From Clostridiales bacterium (GTDB lineage: Bacteria; Bacillota; Clostridia; Peptostreptococcales; Anaerovoracaceae), in contig WRJK01000015.1 of NCBI GenBank assembly GCA_009782285.1, positions 1-39,951 on the forward strand: a stretch of 39,951 bases of DNA, given 5' to 3'. Below, piece by piece: positions 28,629-37,945 of this stretch (its first letter is position 1; each line of letters begins with the position of its first letter). Both the position numbers and the translations under genes were made by a program. Below the pieces are notes generated by a model. It was not told the DNA's origin. It saw only the letters and a program-made list of their open reading frames with translations, and made no database searches.

Positions 28629-30353
28629 GTGAGTGAAGTGTTTGCGAAAATAGACAGCTGGATTGAATTTGAAAATCTGGACGGGGACATGCGGGCAGAG
28701 CTTGTCCGGCTTAGGGAAGAGGCCACCGGCAGCGACGAAGCTGCAAAAGCAGAGGCGCTTGAAGAGATCAATGACCGTTTTTACAGGGAGCTGGAGTTCG
28801 GCACAGGCGGGCTCAGGGGCGTCCTTGGGGCAGGCACCAACAGGATGAACACCTACACGGTGAGGAAAGCAACAGCAGGCGTGGCGAAATACGTGAACAG
28901 CCACTATGAAAAGCCGTCGGTCGCAATCAGCTACGACAGCAGGATCAATTCCGAGCTGTTTGCAAGAACCGCTGCGGAAGTGCTGGTTTCGAACAGCATC
29001 AACGTCTACCTGTACGACGAGCTGATGCCAGCCCCGGCGCTTTCGTTTGCCACCAGGTTCCACAAATGCGCTATAGGGATAATGATAACAGCAAGCCACA
29101 ACCCGTGCAAATACAACGGTTACAAGGTGTACAACGAGGACGGGTGCCAGGTCACCGCCGAGGCTGCGGAGGAAATACTGCAGAACATGCTCAAAACCGA
29201 CATATTCGCGGAACTGGGGCAGGGCTGCGCAAAGCTTACATATATGAAGGAAGAAACCAAAAACGCGTTTTACGAAGCTGTCATCGCTGAAAAGATGGCA
29301 TGGGGCAGCGAAGAGGAGATGAAGAAGGACTTGGCGGGGCTGTCGGTAGTATACACGCCCCTAAACGGCGCGGGGAACGTCCCGGTAAGGGAAGTCCTGA
29401 AAAGGATCGGTGTGGAAAACGTTCACGTGGTGAAGGAGCAGGAACTGCCGGATGGGAACTTCCCCACATGCCCCTACCCGAACCCCGAGAAGAAAGAAGC
29501 CCTTGAAAGGGGGCTGGCGCTTTTCAGGGAGCTGGGACGCGAGGCGGGCCAGGGACCGGATCTGCTGCTGGCTACAGACCCCGACTGCGACAGGGTCGGC
29601 ATAGCGGTGAACGCTGGGGGCGCCGAAACCCTGCTTACCGGAAACGAAGTGGGCGTGCTGCTCCTAGACTTTATCTGCCAAACCAGGGCGGCGTCAAAGT
29701 CCATGCCGGAAAACCCGGTGGCAGTGAGGACCATAGTGAGCAGCAAGATGCCAGACCTGATAGCCGAAGAATACGGCGTCGCGATAAAAACCACGCTGAC
29801 TGGGTTCAAGTACATAGGCGAGTACATAGCCGAACTCGAACGCAACGGGCGAGAAAAGAGCTACATCTTCGGGTTTGAAGAGAGTTACGGCTACCTTTCC
29901 GGCACATACGTCAGGGACAAGGACGCAGTGAACGCATCGATGCTGATATGCCAGATGGCGGCGTTTTACAAGAAACAGGGGAAGACCCTTGCAGGCAGGC
30001 TTGAGGAGCTGTACGGAAAGCACGGGCATTTCATAAACCGTTTGGTGGAGTTCGCGTTCGAAGGCGAAAAAGGCATGCGGAAGATGGACGGGATCATGGA
30101 CTCGCTGCGAAGCAACCCGCCAAAAGAGATGGCTGGGAAAAGGGTCGCCCTTGTGACGGATTACGAAGAGCAGGAAGGTTTCCCGAAGTCCAAAGTGATC
30201 GAAGTCAGCTTGGAAAACGGCACCAGCTTCATAGCCCGGCCATCAGGCACGGAGCCGAAGCTGAAAATATACCTGTCAGCCAAGGGCAGCACCAAGAAGT
30301 TGGCCGAGGAAGAAATTGTATCCCTTGAAAATGAAATCAAATCTATGATATAA
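28629..30353 (+). CDS. pgcA: Phosphoglucomutase / phosphomannomutase family protein (PgcA/PGM2-like)
   Basis: A 574-aa alpha-D-phosphohexomutase, probably interconverting glucose-6-phosphate and glucose-1-phosphate to feed UDP-glucose and surface glycans. The four signature regions are present: the phosphoserine loop ITASHNPCKYNGYK (near 29086), the metal-binding DPDCDRVGIA (near 29579), the sugar-binding FGFEESYGYL (near 29870) and the phosphate-binding RPSGTEPKLKIYL (near 30238). FGTGGLRG at about residues 58-65 is typical of the longer PGM2/PgcA subfamily, which may also use phosphopentoses. The GTG at 28629 was chosen because GGAGGTG lies 7-13 bases upstream; the earlier in-frame TTG at 28611 precedes that RBS. 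A promoter for ddl lies inside its last codons. Confidence 0.92.
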   Translation: MSEVFAKIDSWIEFENLDGDMRAELVRLREEATGSDEAAKAEALEEINDRFYRELEFGTGGLRGVLGAGTNRMNTYTVRKATAGVAKYVNSHYEKPSVAISYDSRINSELFARTAAEVLVSNSINVYLYDELMPAPALSFATRFHKCAIGIMITASHNPCKYNGYKVYNEDGCQVTAEAAEEILQNMLKTDIFAELGQGCAKLTYMKEETKNAFYEAVIAEKMAWGSEEEMKKDLAGLSVVYTPLNGAGNVPVREVLKRIGVENVHVVKEQELPDGNFPTCPYPNPEKKEALERGLALFRELGREAGQGPDLLLATDPDCDRVGIAVNAGGAETLLTGNEVGVLLLDFICQTRAASKSMPENPVAVRTIVSSKMPDLIAEEYGVAIKTTLTGFKYIGEYIAELERNGREKSYIFGFEESYGYLSGTYVRDKDAVNASMLICQMAAFYKKQGKTLAGRLEELYGKHGHFINRLVEFAFEGEKGMRKMDGIMDSLRSNPPKEMAGKRVALVTDYEEQEGFPKSKVIEVSLENGTSFIARPSGTEPKLKIYLSAKGSTKKLAEEEIVSLENEIKSMI

Positions 30354-30354
30354 T
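30325..30354 (+). promoter_or_regulatory. Internal promoter for ddl at the end of pgcA
   Basis: TTGAAA (30325-30330), 18-bp spacer, perfect TATAAT (30349-30354). It would start transcription near 30361, 29 bp before the ddl ATG, so ddl and its followers may be expressed apart from pgcA. Confidence 0.6.
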
Positions 30355-30389
30355 ACAGGGGCTGATGCGAGCAGAGGGGGGCGGCAGAA

Positions 30390-31436
30390 ATGACAAGGCT
30401 TGGAATAGTTTTCGGGGGGCGCTCAGGGGAGCACTCGGTTTCCCTGATGTCGGCAACGTCAGTGATAGGCGCCCTTGATGCCAGTAAATACGAAGTCGTC
30501 TGCATCGGGATAACGAGGCAGGGCGAATGGAAGCTTTACAGCGGGCCGGCAGCCTGCATAGAAAGCGGCGAATGGGAGAGGACGGCTAAGCCATTCAATG
30601 CAGGCGACTTAAAAAAAGAGATAGACTTTGCGTTCCCTGTGCTGCACGGACCATACGGCGAGGACGGAACCATTCAGGGGCTGTTCGAAATGCTGGATGT
30701 CCCGTATGCAGGCTGCGGGGTGCTAGCCTCGGCGCTGGCCATGGACAAGATAGTGGCAAAAGAGCTTTTCAAAGCCGACGGGCTCCCGGTGTGCAGGCAC
30801 ATGGCAGTCGCTGCAGAGGAGCTTGCCGGGGCAGAGCGGCTGGCAGACAGGATAGAAGACAGGATAGAAGACTGTTTTTCCGGGAAATACCCCTTGTTTG
30901 TGAAACCGTCCAACATGGGGTCCAGCGTCGGGATAAGCAAGGTGAAGCACAGGGGCGGCTTGGCTGCAGCCCTTGACGAGGCTGCCAGGCACGACAGGCG
31001 GATCATCGTGGAAGAGGGGATAGCCGGCAGGGAACTTGAGACGGCGATCCTGGGGAACGCCAGCCCGGAAGCAGCGGTGGTGGGTGAAGTCCTGCCCTCT
31101 GCCGAGTTTTACGACTACGCCGCAAAGTATTTGGACGGCGGGAAGTCGAAGATATGCGTACCGGCGGACATACCGCAAGAAACGGCGGAGGAAGTGAGGG
31201 CAACAGCGGTGAAAGCCTACAAGGCGCTCGACTGCTCAGGCTTCGCTAGGGTGGATTTTTTTCTTGAAGAGGGCACGGGCAAGGTTTTCCTCAGCGAGGT
31301 GAACACCATTCCCGGGTTCACGAAGTACAGCATGTTCCCACTGCTCTGGCAAGGCGCGGGGCTGGCATATCCAAGGCAGCTAGAAAGGATTGTGGAATTT
31401 GGTAATGAAAGATATTATGCTAAAAATCATAGGTAA
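30390..31436 (+). CDS. ddl: D-alanine--D-alanine ligase
   Basis: A 348-aa cytoplasmic ATP-grasp enzyme joining two D-alanines for peptidoglycan precursors. Visible motifs: FGGRSGEHSVSLMSA at the N-terminus, FPVLHGPYGEDGTIQGLFE, LDVPYAGCGVLASALAMDK, PLFVKPSNMGSSVGISKV (ATP-grasp lysine region), EEGIAGRELE and the metal-binding VDFFLEEG..FLSEVNTIPGFT. The tyrosine in the ELLDIPYVG-type loop corresponds here to DVPYAGC, consistent with D-Ala-D-Ala rather than D-Ala-D-Lac ligases, though this rests on one residue. Length is normal. Its 3' end overlaps the DUF1934 gene. Confidence 0.96.
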   Translation: MTRLGIVFGGRSGEHSVSLMSATSVIGALDASKYEVVCIGITRQGEWKLYSGPAACIESGEWERTAKPFNAGDLKKEIDFAFPVLHGPYGEDGTIQGLFEMLDVPYAGCGVLASALAMDKIVAKELFKADGLPVCRHMAVAAEELAGAERLADRIEDRIEDCFSGKYPLFVKPSNMGSSVGISKVKHRGGLAAALDEAARHDRRIIVEEGIAGRELETAILGNASPEAAVVGEVLPSAEFYDYAAKYLDGGKSKICVPADIPQETAEEVRATAVKAYKALDCSGFARVDFFLEEGTGKVFLSEVNTIPGFTKYSMFPLLWQGAGLAYPRQLERIVEFGNERYYAKNHR

Positions 31437-31830
31437 GCAGTTGTCCTACGACATGGAAGAGGTCCAGATGGAGTTCATAACGGAGGGGCAGATCTACGAG
31501 AAAGACGAGACAATGTTTTTGGTGTACGACGAAAGCGAGTTTTCCGGCATGCCGGGGTGCAAGACGAAAATGGAGTTTTCCGGGGACCAGATCAGGATGA
31601 GCAGGCTTGGGATAGGCGTCGGGTCCGACACGGAGATACAGTTCCAAAAGGGAAAGCGCTACACGGGCTATTACGACACGCCGTTTGGGGCAATCGAAAT
31701 GGAAGTGCTGACCAACGACATAGAAAACAACCTGAGCATGGAAGGGAAGGGCAGCGTCAACATAGACTACCACATCAGCTTGAAAGGGTTCTCCGAGGGG
31801 CGCAACAGGCTCAATATAGAAGTAATGTAA
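31405..31830 (+). CDS. DUF1934 (YwiB-like) beta-barrel protein
   Basis: A 141-aa protein of the DUF1934 family, a small lipocalin-like beta-barrel found next to cell-envelope or argS genes in Firmicutes; no biochemical function is established. The alternating strand pattern MEFITEGQIYEKDETMFLVYDESEFSGMPGCKT, KMEFSGDQIRMSR and the late VNIDYHISLKG agree with the family and its length. The ATG at 31405 lies inside the last codons of ddl (32-bp overlap); ATG 31417 is an alternative, and neither has a strong RBS, implying translational coupling. Three hairpins follow its stop before ctpA. Confidence 0.78.
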   Translation: MKDIMLKIIGKQLSYDMEEVQMEFITEGQIYEKDETMFLVYDESEFSGMPGCKTKMEFSGDQIRMSRLGIGVGSDTEIQFQKGKRYTGYYDTPFGAIEMEVLTNDIENNLSMEGKGSVNIDYHISLKGFSEGRNRLNIEVM

Positions 31831-31882
31831 ATCCCGCACGGGATTCATTCCCGAATCACGCTCGGGTGTGGGCAGCGCCCAC
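31830..31882 (+). repeat. Three consecutive hairpins between DUF1934 gene and ctpA
   Basis: Back-to-back stems: AATCCC/GGGATT (31830-31845), CCCGA/TCGGG (31850-31866) and GTGGGC/GCCCAC (31868-31882). No T-run follows, so they are not a classical terminator. They may shield or process the mRNA between the two genes. Confidence 0.65.
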
Positions 31883-31906
31883 CTTAAATCAAGGAAGGAG
31901 AAGGAT

Positions 31907-33373
31907 ATGAGCAGGAAGGCCGTCAAAACGGTTGCAATTGTAATAGCTGCGGTAATGGTGATCACCACCCTGTCGTGCATGATGTTTTTGTCAAGCTCAT
32001 TTGGTGCAGAAAGCGCTGCGGCGGCGACAACGGTGCTGGAGCAAAAGTACTTGAACGAAAAAATGAAGGAGCTGGAATACTACTTCAAGCTCATCCACGA
32101 CAACTACAAGGATGAAGTGGATTACGAAACCCTTGTGAACGGGGCGTTTGAAGGGGCAATGTACTCGCTGGGGGACCCGTACAGCGTTTTTTTCACTGAC
32201 AACAGCGAAGGGCAAGGCTTTGTTGAAGGCACCATCGGCGAATACGAGGGCATAGGCGTCACAATGAGCGTAAATGGGGACGGCTTTTGCGAAGTGGTTT
32301 CGGTTACCCCCAAGGCGCCTGCAGACAAGGCCGGGATCAAGGTAGGCGACGTGATAGTTAAGGTTGACGGCCAAGACGTGACGAAAAAAAGCCTCGACGA
32401 AATCAGTGCGATGGCCAAAGGGAAAGCAGGGACAAACGTCACCCTTTCAGTAACTAGGGCGGGAAAGGAAATGACCTTTGCGATGACCCGGGAGACAATA
32501 AAGGTGGTCAGCGTGTACCCTGAAATGCTCGAAGGGAACATTGGGTACATCCTGTTGACGGGGTTTGAGACGGGTGCCGCAAAGGAATTCAAAAAAGCCA
32601 AGGACGACTTGATAAAGAAGGGCGCGAAATCGCTCATCATAGACATAAGGAACAATCCGGGCGGCCTGATGGATACGGTGGTGGAAATTGCAGACGGGCT
32701 TATCGCCAAGGGAGACATCACCCACCTCAAGGATCGGGTCGGGATTTTTGAAACCGTAAGCGCTACTCCAAAGGACATCGAAAAAGTCCCTATGGCGCTG
32801 CTGATAAACGAATACAGCGCAAGCGCCTCAGAAGTGCTTGCCGGCGCGCTCAAGGACAACAAGGCGGCGGTGCTGGTGGGCACGACCACATACGGGAAAG
32901 GAGTGGCCCAGATCATAGGGTACACCAAGGACAAGCAGGTCTACAAAGTGTCAGTGTACTATTTCCTGACACCGGACAAGCATGACATCCAAGGCGTGGG
33001 GGTCGCCCCAGACTACCCGGTGAGGAACAGCCTCGGAGAGTTCAGGGCAGCCGCAGCGGAGCTTTACAGGCATTTTGCGCCGTTCGCCGAAAACACGAAG
33101 CCAAAGCCGGGCGACACAGGGCTGAACGTGTTCGCGGCGCAGCAGAGGCTGGCGCTCCTGGGGTTTTCACTTGAAGTTAATGCCACAATGGACGAAGCCA
33201 CCGTGGCGGCGGTGAAGAGGTTTCAGTCCGAGCAGGGCCTTTACGCCTACGGGACACTTGACCTGACAACCATGAGGAAAATAGAGGAAGTCGCGGTGGA
33301 ATACGTCACTAACGATTCCAAAGAAGACATGCAGCTGAAAAAAGCGATAGAATTGCTGAAGAAAGGGCTTTAG
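31907..33373 (+). CDS. ctpA: C-terminal processing protease (S41 family) with PDZ and peptidoglycan-binding domains
   Basis: A 488-aa exported serine protease. A signal/anchor segment lies at about 8-30 ([20 protein letters not shown]). The N-terminal part has [16 protein letters not shown], a PDZ domain follows ([38 protein letters not shown]), and the S41 core shows IDIRNNPGG, the catalytic-Ser region [15 protein letters not shown] and the catalytic-Lys region [11 protein letters not shown]-terminal PG_binding_1 domain ([29 protein letters not shown]) should hold it at the wall. This matches CtpA/CtpB-type proteases of Firmicutes, which cleave regulatory or wall-modifying proteins; the substrate is unknown. 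The ATG at 31907 follows GGAAGGAG and is preferred over the frame from 31868, which runs through the hairpins. Confidence 0.95.
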   Translation: MSRKAVKTVAIVIAAVMVITTLSCMMFLSSSFGAESAAAATTVLEQKYLNEKMKELEYYFKLIHDNYKDEVDYETLVNGAFEGAMYSLGDPYSVFFTDNSEGQGFVEGTIGEYEGIGVTMSVNGDGFCEVVSVTPKAPADKAGIKVGDVIVKVDGQDVTKKSLDEISAMAKGKAGTNVTLSVTRAGKEMTFAMTRETIKVVSVYPEMLEGNIGYILLTGFETGAAKEFKKAKDDLIKKGAKSLIIDIRNNPGGLMDTVVEIADGLIAKGDITHLKDRVGIFETVSATPKDIEKVPMALLINEYSASASEVLAGALKDNKAAVLVGTTTYGKGVAQIIGYTKDKQVYKVSVYYFLTPDKHDIQGVGVAPDYPVRNSLGEFRAAAAELYRHFAPFAENTKPKPGDTGLNVFAAQQRLALLGFSLEVNATMDEATVAAVKRFQSEQGLYAYGTLDLTTMRKIEEVAVEYVTNDSKEDMQLKKAIELLKKGL

Positions 33374-33377
33374 GACT

Positions 33378-34892
33378 ATGGCAGCCATCGGTTTTGATTC
33401 CGGCAAATACATTGAGGAACAGTCGAAATACATATTGGAGAGGGTCAATTCCAACGAAACGGAACGCCTCTACTTGGAATTCGGCGGGAAGCTGGTACAC
33501 GACAAGCACGCGGCTAGGGTGCTTCCCGGTTTTGACGAAAACGCAAAGATAAACCTGCTGCGCAGGCTTAAAGACCAAGCGGAGATAATCATCTGCGTCT
33601 ACGCGGGAGACATCACCACGAACAAGACCAGGCAGGACTTTGGCATCACCTATGACCTTGAAGTCCTCCGGCTTATGGACGTTTTTGCGAACTACGACCT
33701 TTCGATTAACAGCATCGTCGTGACAAGGTACGAAGGGCAGCCCTCCGTGAACATGTTCATAAACAAGCTGAACAGGCGGGGCATCAAGACCTACACCCAC
33801 AGCTTTACCAAAGGGTACCCCACAGACGTGGACCTGATAGTGAGCGACGAAGGGTACGGGGCGAACCCCTACATAGAAGTGACCAAGCATTTGGTGGTGG
33901 TAACCGGGCCAGGCGGCGGAAGCGGCAAGATGGCCACATCCCTCTCCCAGCTGTACCACGACTACAAAAGAGGGGTAAAAGCGAGCTATGCGAAGTTCGA
34001 GACTTTCCCCATTTGGAACCTGCCGCTTAAGCACCCTGTCAACATAGCCTACGAAACAGCCACCGTGGACCTCAAAGACGTCAGCATGATAGACCCGTTC
34101 CATCTGGAGGCATACGGCGTCAAGGCGGTGAACTACAACAGGGACATTGAGGCGTTCCCCATCGTCAAGCGGATAATCGAGAAGATTACACGCAAGGAGC
34201 CGCCCTACAAGTCCCCGACTGACATGGGCGTGAACCGCGCAGGCTTTGGGATCACAAACGATGAGGAGGTGCAGTACGCAGCCAGGCAGGAGATAATCAG
34301 AAGGTACGTAATAGCCAGGTGCAACTACAAAAAGGGCAAGATCGACGAGGACGCCCTGAACCGCTCAAAAGTGCTCATGGACGACGTGGGGCTCACAGTG
34401 GAGGACAGGCTTGTGGTGAGGCCCGCCAGGGAGTACGCGGAATTCAAGCGGAACTGCGACAAAAGCTACGAGAACGTGGTCGTGATGGCCATAGAAATGC
34501 CGGACAGCACGTTCATAACGGGCAGGAGTTCCAGCCAGATGGTAGCCGCCGCCGCCGCGATACTGAACGCGGTAAAGAAGCTTTCGGGGATATCGGACGA
34601 CATCCACATGATTTCGCCAAATATCCTGTCAACCCTTCAGAGCCTCAAGAAAAACGTGCTGAACCAGGATCACTGCAGCCTGAACTGCGAAGAAGTCCTC
34701 TCAGCCCTGAGCATATCCGCAGCCACGAACCCGTCTGCCCACGCAGCCATAGGAAACTTGGCCAAGCTGAAAGGGTGCCGGGCACACTGCACCGCTATAC
34801 TGTCGGACAAGGACGAAAACACGCTGTCCGCCCTAGGCATAGACGTGACTTGCGACCCGGAATACGTGACCACGAACTTGTATTTCGGGTAG
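33378..34892 (+). CDS. DUF1846 family protein
   Basis: A 504-aa cytoplasmic protein of the DUF1846 family, conserved in many Firmicutes and some Actinobacteria, with solved structures but no settled function that I know. The opening [20 protein letters not shown] is highly typical, and length fits the family. A P-loop-like stretch [19 protein letters not shown] (near 33895-33950) suggests nucleotide or phosphate binding. The C-terminal third is rich in conserved asparagines and cysteines (near 34660-34800). It begins four bases after the ctpA stop, so it is in the same operon, with an AGGA overlapping that stop. Do not read a specific enzyme from this. Confidence 0.88.
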   Translation: MAAIGFDSGKYIEEQSKYILERVNSNETERLYLEFGGKLVHDKHAARVLPGFDENAKINLLRRLKDQAEIIICVYAGDITTNKTRQDFGITYDLEVLRLMDVFANYDLSINSIVVTRYEGQPSVNMFINKLNRRGIKTYTHSFTKGYPTDVDLIVSDEGYGANPYIEVTKHLVVVTGPGGGSGKMATSLSQLYHDYKRGVKASYAKFETFPIWNLPLKHPVNIAYETATVDLKDVSMIDPFHLEAYGVKAVNYNRDIEAFPIVKRIIEKITRKEPPYKSPTDMGVNRAGFGITNDEEVQYAARQEIIRRYVIARCNYKKGKIDEDALNRSKVLMDDVGLTVEDRLVVRPAREYAEFKRNCDKSYENVVVMAIEMPDSTFITGRSSSQMVAAAAAILNAVKKLSGISDDIHMISPNILSTLQSLKKNVLNQDHCSLNCEEVLSALSISAATNPSAHAAIGNLAKLKGCRAHCTAILSDKDENTLSALGIDVTCDPEYVTTNLYFG

Positions 34893-34904
34893 GTTTTAGG
34901 CAAG

Positions 34905-35909
34905 ATGCAAGCTAACGAAACAGGAAGTGATGATTTGACAGAGAACAGTGAAATGGCAATGGCATGGCACAAAGTCACGCTTCAAACTACGATTTCGCCA
35001 CGCCAAAACCTAACATTTCAGCAGCTGAAGATATACTACGAGGGCAAGGGGTTTGAAATAAACGACAGTTTCATTGACAATCTAGACTTGCGGCTTAGCA
35101 CTGGAGAATACAACTATGCAGCATATCTGCTCGCGGACAACAACGGCGCATCCATAAAAGTTGCGAAATATGCCGGCACAGACAAGGTTAACTTAGTCAA
35201 AAACGACGAGTATGGCTACCGCTGCCTGATTACTGCAACAACGAGGGTTATGGACAGATTGGAAGCCGAAAACCATACATTTGCGAAGATTACGCCGATA
35301 TTCAGGCTCGAGAAAAACATGGTTGACAAATCGGCGCTGCGCGAAGCTGTGATTAACGCAATCGTTCACAATGACTACGCTATAAGCGTTCCAGTAGTGG
35401 AGATTTTTTCAGACAGAATAGTGGTGACGTCAGCAGGAGGGCTCGTTGAAGGATTGTCGCAGGACGATTTCTTCAGCTGCCGTTCAATGCCGCGCAATCG
35501 GGAACTAATGCGCGTTTTCAAGGATATTGAAATGACTGAATACCTCGGATCAGGTATGGGGCGCATATTGAGTGCCTATAACCACTCAATATTCAGCTTC
35601 TCACCAAGCTTTCTTGTGGTGACATTCCCGTTTGAAGAAGGGTACGAAAGTGCAGATGGCACTAATGGCACTAATACTGGCACTAATGTAAATGAAAACT
35701 ACAATTCTGAAGTGGGAGAAGCAGTCTTAGAAGCGATAAAGTCAAACCCAACCATAACATTGGATAAACTATCTGAAACAACACTTCTCTCAAGGCGAAC
35801 GGTGGCACGAACACTGAAAGCTATGCAAGACTCCGGTGTATTGAGAAGAATCGGCACCACTCGCGGAAGATGGGAGATTTTAGTGGAACAAATTGGGCAC
35901 AGGAAATGA
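34905..35909 (+). CDS. AlbA/Schlafen-type ATP-binding transcriptional regulator lacking its N-terminal domain
   Basis: A 334-aa protein. From about residue 20 it matches the RecG-like C-terminal/HATPase_c_4 part of proteins that normally start with a Schlafen AlbA_2 domain: LTFQQLKIYYEGKGFEIN, YNYAAYLLADNN, then ALREAVINAIVHNDYAISVPVVEIFSDRIVVTSAGGLVEGL with the ATPase-like N and D/G boxes, and MPRNRELMRVFKDIEMTEYLGSGMGRIL. An Asn/Gly/Thr linker (near 35659-35695) leads to a winged helix (TLDKLSETTLLSRRTVARTLKAMQDSGVLRRIG). The AlbA_2 domain, normally ~130 residues, has no room, since DUF1846 ends 12 bp upstream. So it is N-terminally truncated or a natural short form. The RBS is weak. Its stop overlaps the ABC gene start (ATGA). 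Confidence 0.75.
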   Translation: MQANETGSDDLTENSEMAMAWHKVTLQTTISPRQNLTFQQLKIYYEGKGFEINDSFIDNLDLRLSTGEYNYAAYLLADNNGASIKVAKYAGTDKVNLVKNDEYGYRCLITATTRVMDRLEAENHTFAKITPIFRLEKNMVDKSALREAVINAIVHNDYAISVPVVEIFSDRIVVTSAGGLVEGLSQDDFFSCRSMPRNRELMRVFKDIEMTEYLGSGMGRILSAYNHSIFSFSPSFLVVTFPFEEGYESADGTNGTNTGTNVNENYNSEVGEAVLEAIKSNPTITLDKLSETTLLSRRTVARTLKAMQDSGVLRRIGTTRGRWEILVEQIGHRK

Positions 35910-37714
35910 ACATACTCAAAGACTTCAAAAAGCTGTTCGGCTTGTTCAACAAAAGGGAAAAGGTGAATTCGGCCATCCTGATGGGCCTGATACTGGTGGG
36001 CGGTGTCGTCGAAACGCTGGGGATAGGGGTCATCCTGCCATTTACCACTGTGTTGCTTGACCAGGACAGCGCAGGCAAGTACCCGATACTCGAGGCGGTT
36101 TCGGAAATCAGATGGATCGGCGGTTACCGAAGGTTCATAGTGCTGATGTGCTTTGGGCTGGTGCTGATATTCGTGCTCAAGAGCCTATACATGTTTTTCC
36201 TGATTTACATCCAGAACAGGTTCACGCTGAACAGGCAGGTAGCCATGTCGAAAAAGCTGCTTGAGTCGTACATGTACAAGCCCTACGAGTTTTTCTTCCA
36301 CAAGAATACGGCGGAAATGCAGAGGAACGTGAACACGCTGGTAGCAAACGTCATTCAAGGCATGCTGATGGCAGGGCTTTCGCTCCTGACCGAACTGATG
36401 ATAGTCGCCTGCATTTCCATACTGCTGCTTATAATCGACCCGATTACCACGGTTTGCATAATGCTAGCGCTGGGGGGCGTCTCGGTGCTTTTTTACAGCC
36501 TGCTCCGGAACAAGCTGGACAGCGCGGCAAGGAGGCAGAACATTTTCGGGACAGGCATGTTCAAATCGGTGAACGAGGGGCTCGGCAGCATCAAGGACAT
36601 CAAGGTGCTGGGAAGGGAAGGCAGTTTTCTGGCGAGGTTTGAAAGCAGCGGGAGAGGGTACGCGAAGACGACCGCACAATACAACCTGATCAACCAGTCG
36701 CCGAGGCTTTTGATTGAGACTATAGCCGTTTCCGGGCTTGTAATAATAGTCGTGATAAATGCGCTCAGAAACCCGGACATGAACGCGTCGCTGCCCACGA
36801 TAGCGCTGTTTGGCATGGCGGCTATCAGGATAATGCCGTCGGTGAACAGGATACTGGGCTATGCAACCAGCATCAGGTTTAACATGGTGCACTTCAACCA
36901 CATATACGGGGATTTGAAGGAAGCAGGGGCAAACGTTGCTGTGGCGGGAGGTTCAGAAGCAGGCGGTGCTGTGGCGGGCGGTTCAGAGGTAGGCGGTGCC
37001 GCAGGCTTTGGGCATGGCGGCGTTGAAAAGATAAATTTCAGCGACAGGATCGAAATCAGGGGATTGACCTACAGGTACCCAGGGACAGACAAAACCATAT
37101 TGGAAAACGTAAACATGACGGTTGAAAAAGGGCAGGCGGTGGGCATAGTCGGAAGCTCGGGGTCGGGGAAAACTACGCTGATTGACATCCTGTTGGGGCT
37201 GCTTGTCCCAGAGCAGGGCGAAATCCAAGTGGACGGCAAGGGCATAAAAAACCGCGAAGCCGGCTTCAGGCAGAACATAGGGTACGTGCCCCAGAGCGTC
37301 TTCATCATCGACGACACCGTGGCAGCGAACGTGGCGTTTGGTGTGCCGGAAGAGGAAATAGACACGAACAGGGTCTGGGCGGCACTGGGCACAGCCAACC
37401 TGAAAGAATTCGTAGAGTCGCTGGAAGAAGGGCTTGACGCCACTGTGGGAGAAAGGGGGCTGCGGCTCTCAGGCGGGCAGCTGCAGAGGCTGGGCATAGC
37501 CAGAGCCCTGTACGGCAACCCCGAGATACTGGTCTTGGACGAAGCGACCTCATCGCTAGACACCGAAAGCGAAAGGGTGATAACGGAAGCCATTACGAAG
37601 ATCGGGCACACGAAGACCATGATAATCATCGCACACAGGTTGAATACCCTCGAGAAGTGCGACGTGATATACGAGGTGAAGGATAAAGGGATACTCAGAA
37701 AGGCAGTGCTTTGA
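35906..37714 (+). CDS. ABC exporter with fused permease and ATPase, PglK/MsbA-like flippase
   Basis: A 602-aa half-transporter: about six membrane segments (residues ~20-330) followed by an ATPase domain. The opening FKKLFGLFNKREKVNSAILMGLILVGGVVETLGIGVILPF resembles PglK-type flippases that turn lipid-linked oligosaccharides across the membrane. The ATPase has Walker A GSSGSGKTTL (near 37150), the Q-loop VPQSVFI, signature LSGGQLQRLGIARAL, Walker B ILVLDEATSSLD and the H-loop IIIAHRL. A Gly/Ala-rich repeat linker (AVAGGSEAGGAVAGGSEVGG, near 36936-37000) separates the halves and is unusual. The start at 35906 forms ATGA with the previous stop and follows CAGGA; the earlier frame from 35870 lies inside the upstream gene. 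Nearby glycan genes support a lipid-linked sugar substrate, but other lipids are possible. Confidence 0.86.
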   Translation: MNILKDFKKLFGLFNKREKVNSAILMGLILVGGVVETLGIGVILPFTTVLLDQDSAGKYPILEAVSEIRWIGGYRRFIVLMCFGLVLIFVLKSLYMFFLIYIQNRFTLNRQVAMSKKLLESYMYKPYEFFFHKNTAEMQRNVNTLVANVIQGMLMAGLSLLTELMIVACISILLLIIDPITTVCIMLALGGVSVLFYSLLRNKLDSAARRQNIFGTGMFKSVNEGLGSIKDIKVLGREGSFLARFESSGRGYAKTTAQYNLINQSPRLLIETIAVSGLVIIVVINALRNPDMNASLPTIALFGMAAIRIMPSVNRILGYATSIRFNMVHFNHIYGDLKEAGANVAVAGGSEAGGAVAGGSEVGGAAGFGHGGVEKINFSDRIEIRGLTYRYPGTDKTILENVNMTVEKGQAVGIVGSSGSGKTTLIDILLGLLVPEQGEIQVDGKGIKNREAGFRQNIGYVPQSVFIIDDTVAANVAFGVPEEEIDTNRVWAALGTANLKEFVESLEEGLDATVGERGLRLSGGQLQRLGIARALYGNPEILVLDEATSSLDTESERVITEAITKIGHTKTMIIIAHRLNTLEKCDVIYEVKDKGILRKAVL

Positions 37715-37767
37715 GAACATAGAAGATGGAATACGGGAAAGCAAGAGTTTTAATGGCTCTCGAGGGC

Positions 37768-37796
37768 TTGACGTTGTTATGAGCATTTGATATAAT
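37768..37796 (+). promoter_or_regulatory. Promoter of the leader before the GT4 gene
   Basis: TTGACG (37768-37773), 17-bp spacer, perfect TATAAT (37791-37796). Transcription would start near 37803, ahead of the terminator at 37844. Confidence 0.7.
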
Positions 37797-37843
37797 ACAG
37801 TAAGCAAAAGCTAAACGTGATTAATATCATATGTGCCAAAAGC

Positions 37844-37876
37844 GAAAACCCGAGGGTGGAGTCCTCGGGTTTTCAT
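37844..37876 (+). terminator. Strong terminator/attenuator upstream of the GT4 gene
   Basis: A perfect 12-bp stem GAAAACCCGAGG (37844-37855) with CCTCGGGTTTTC (37863-37874), 7-nt loop. The T-run is part of the stem, and A-run and T-run symmetry would let it work on both strands. It ends the ABC gene transcript. Because a promoter lies 48 bp before it, it may also act as an attenuator, making a ~70-nt RNA unless read through. Confidence 0.85.
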
Positions 37877-37921
37877 TGGCTAATCGCCGCTTGTCTTTAC
37901 CAATATTCTAGAGGGGAAAAC

Positions 37922-37945
37922 ATGTCAGAGAGAGCAGAATTGTGA
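37922..37945 (+). CDS. Seven-codon mini-ORF (MSERAEL) overlapping the GT4 start
   Basis: ATG at 37922, seven sense codons, stop TGA at 37943-37945. AGAGGGG stands 6-12 bases before its ATG and is a better RBS than anything before the GTG at 37942. The stop overlaps that GTG as GTGA, so ribosomes ending here could restart on the glycosyltransferase gene. Expression is unproven. Confidence 0.4.
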   Translation: MSERAEL

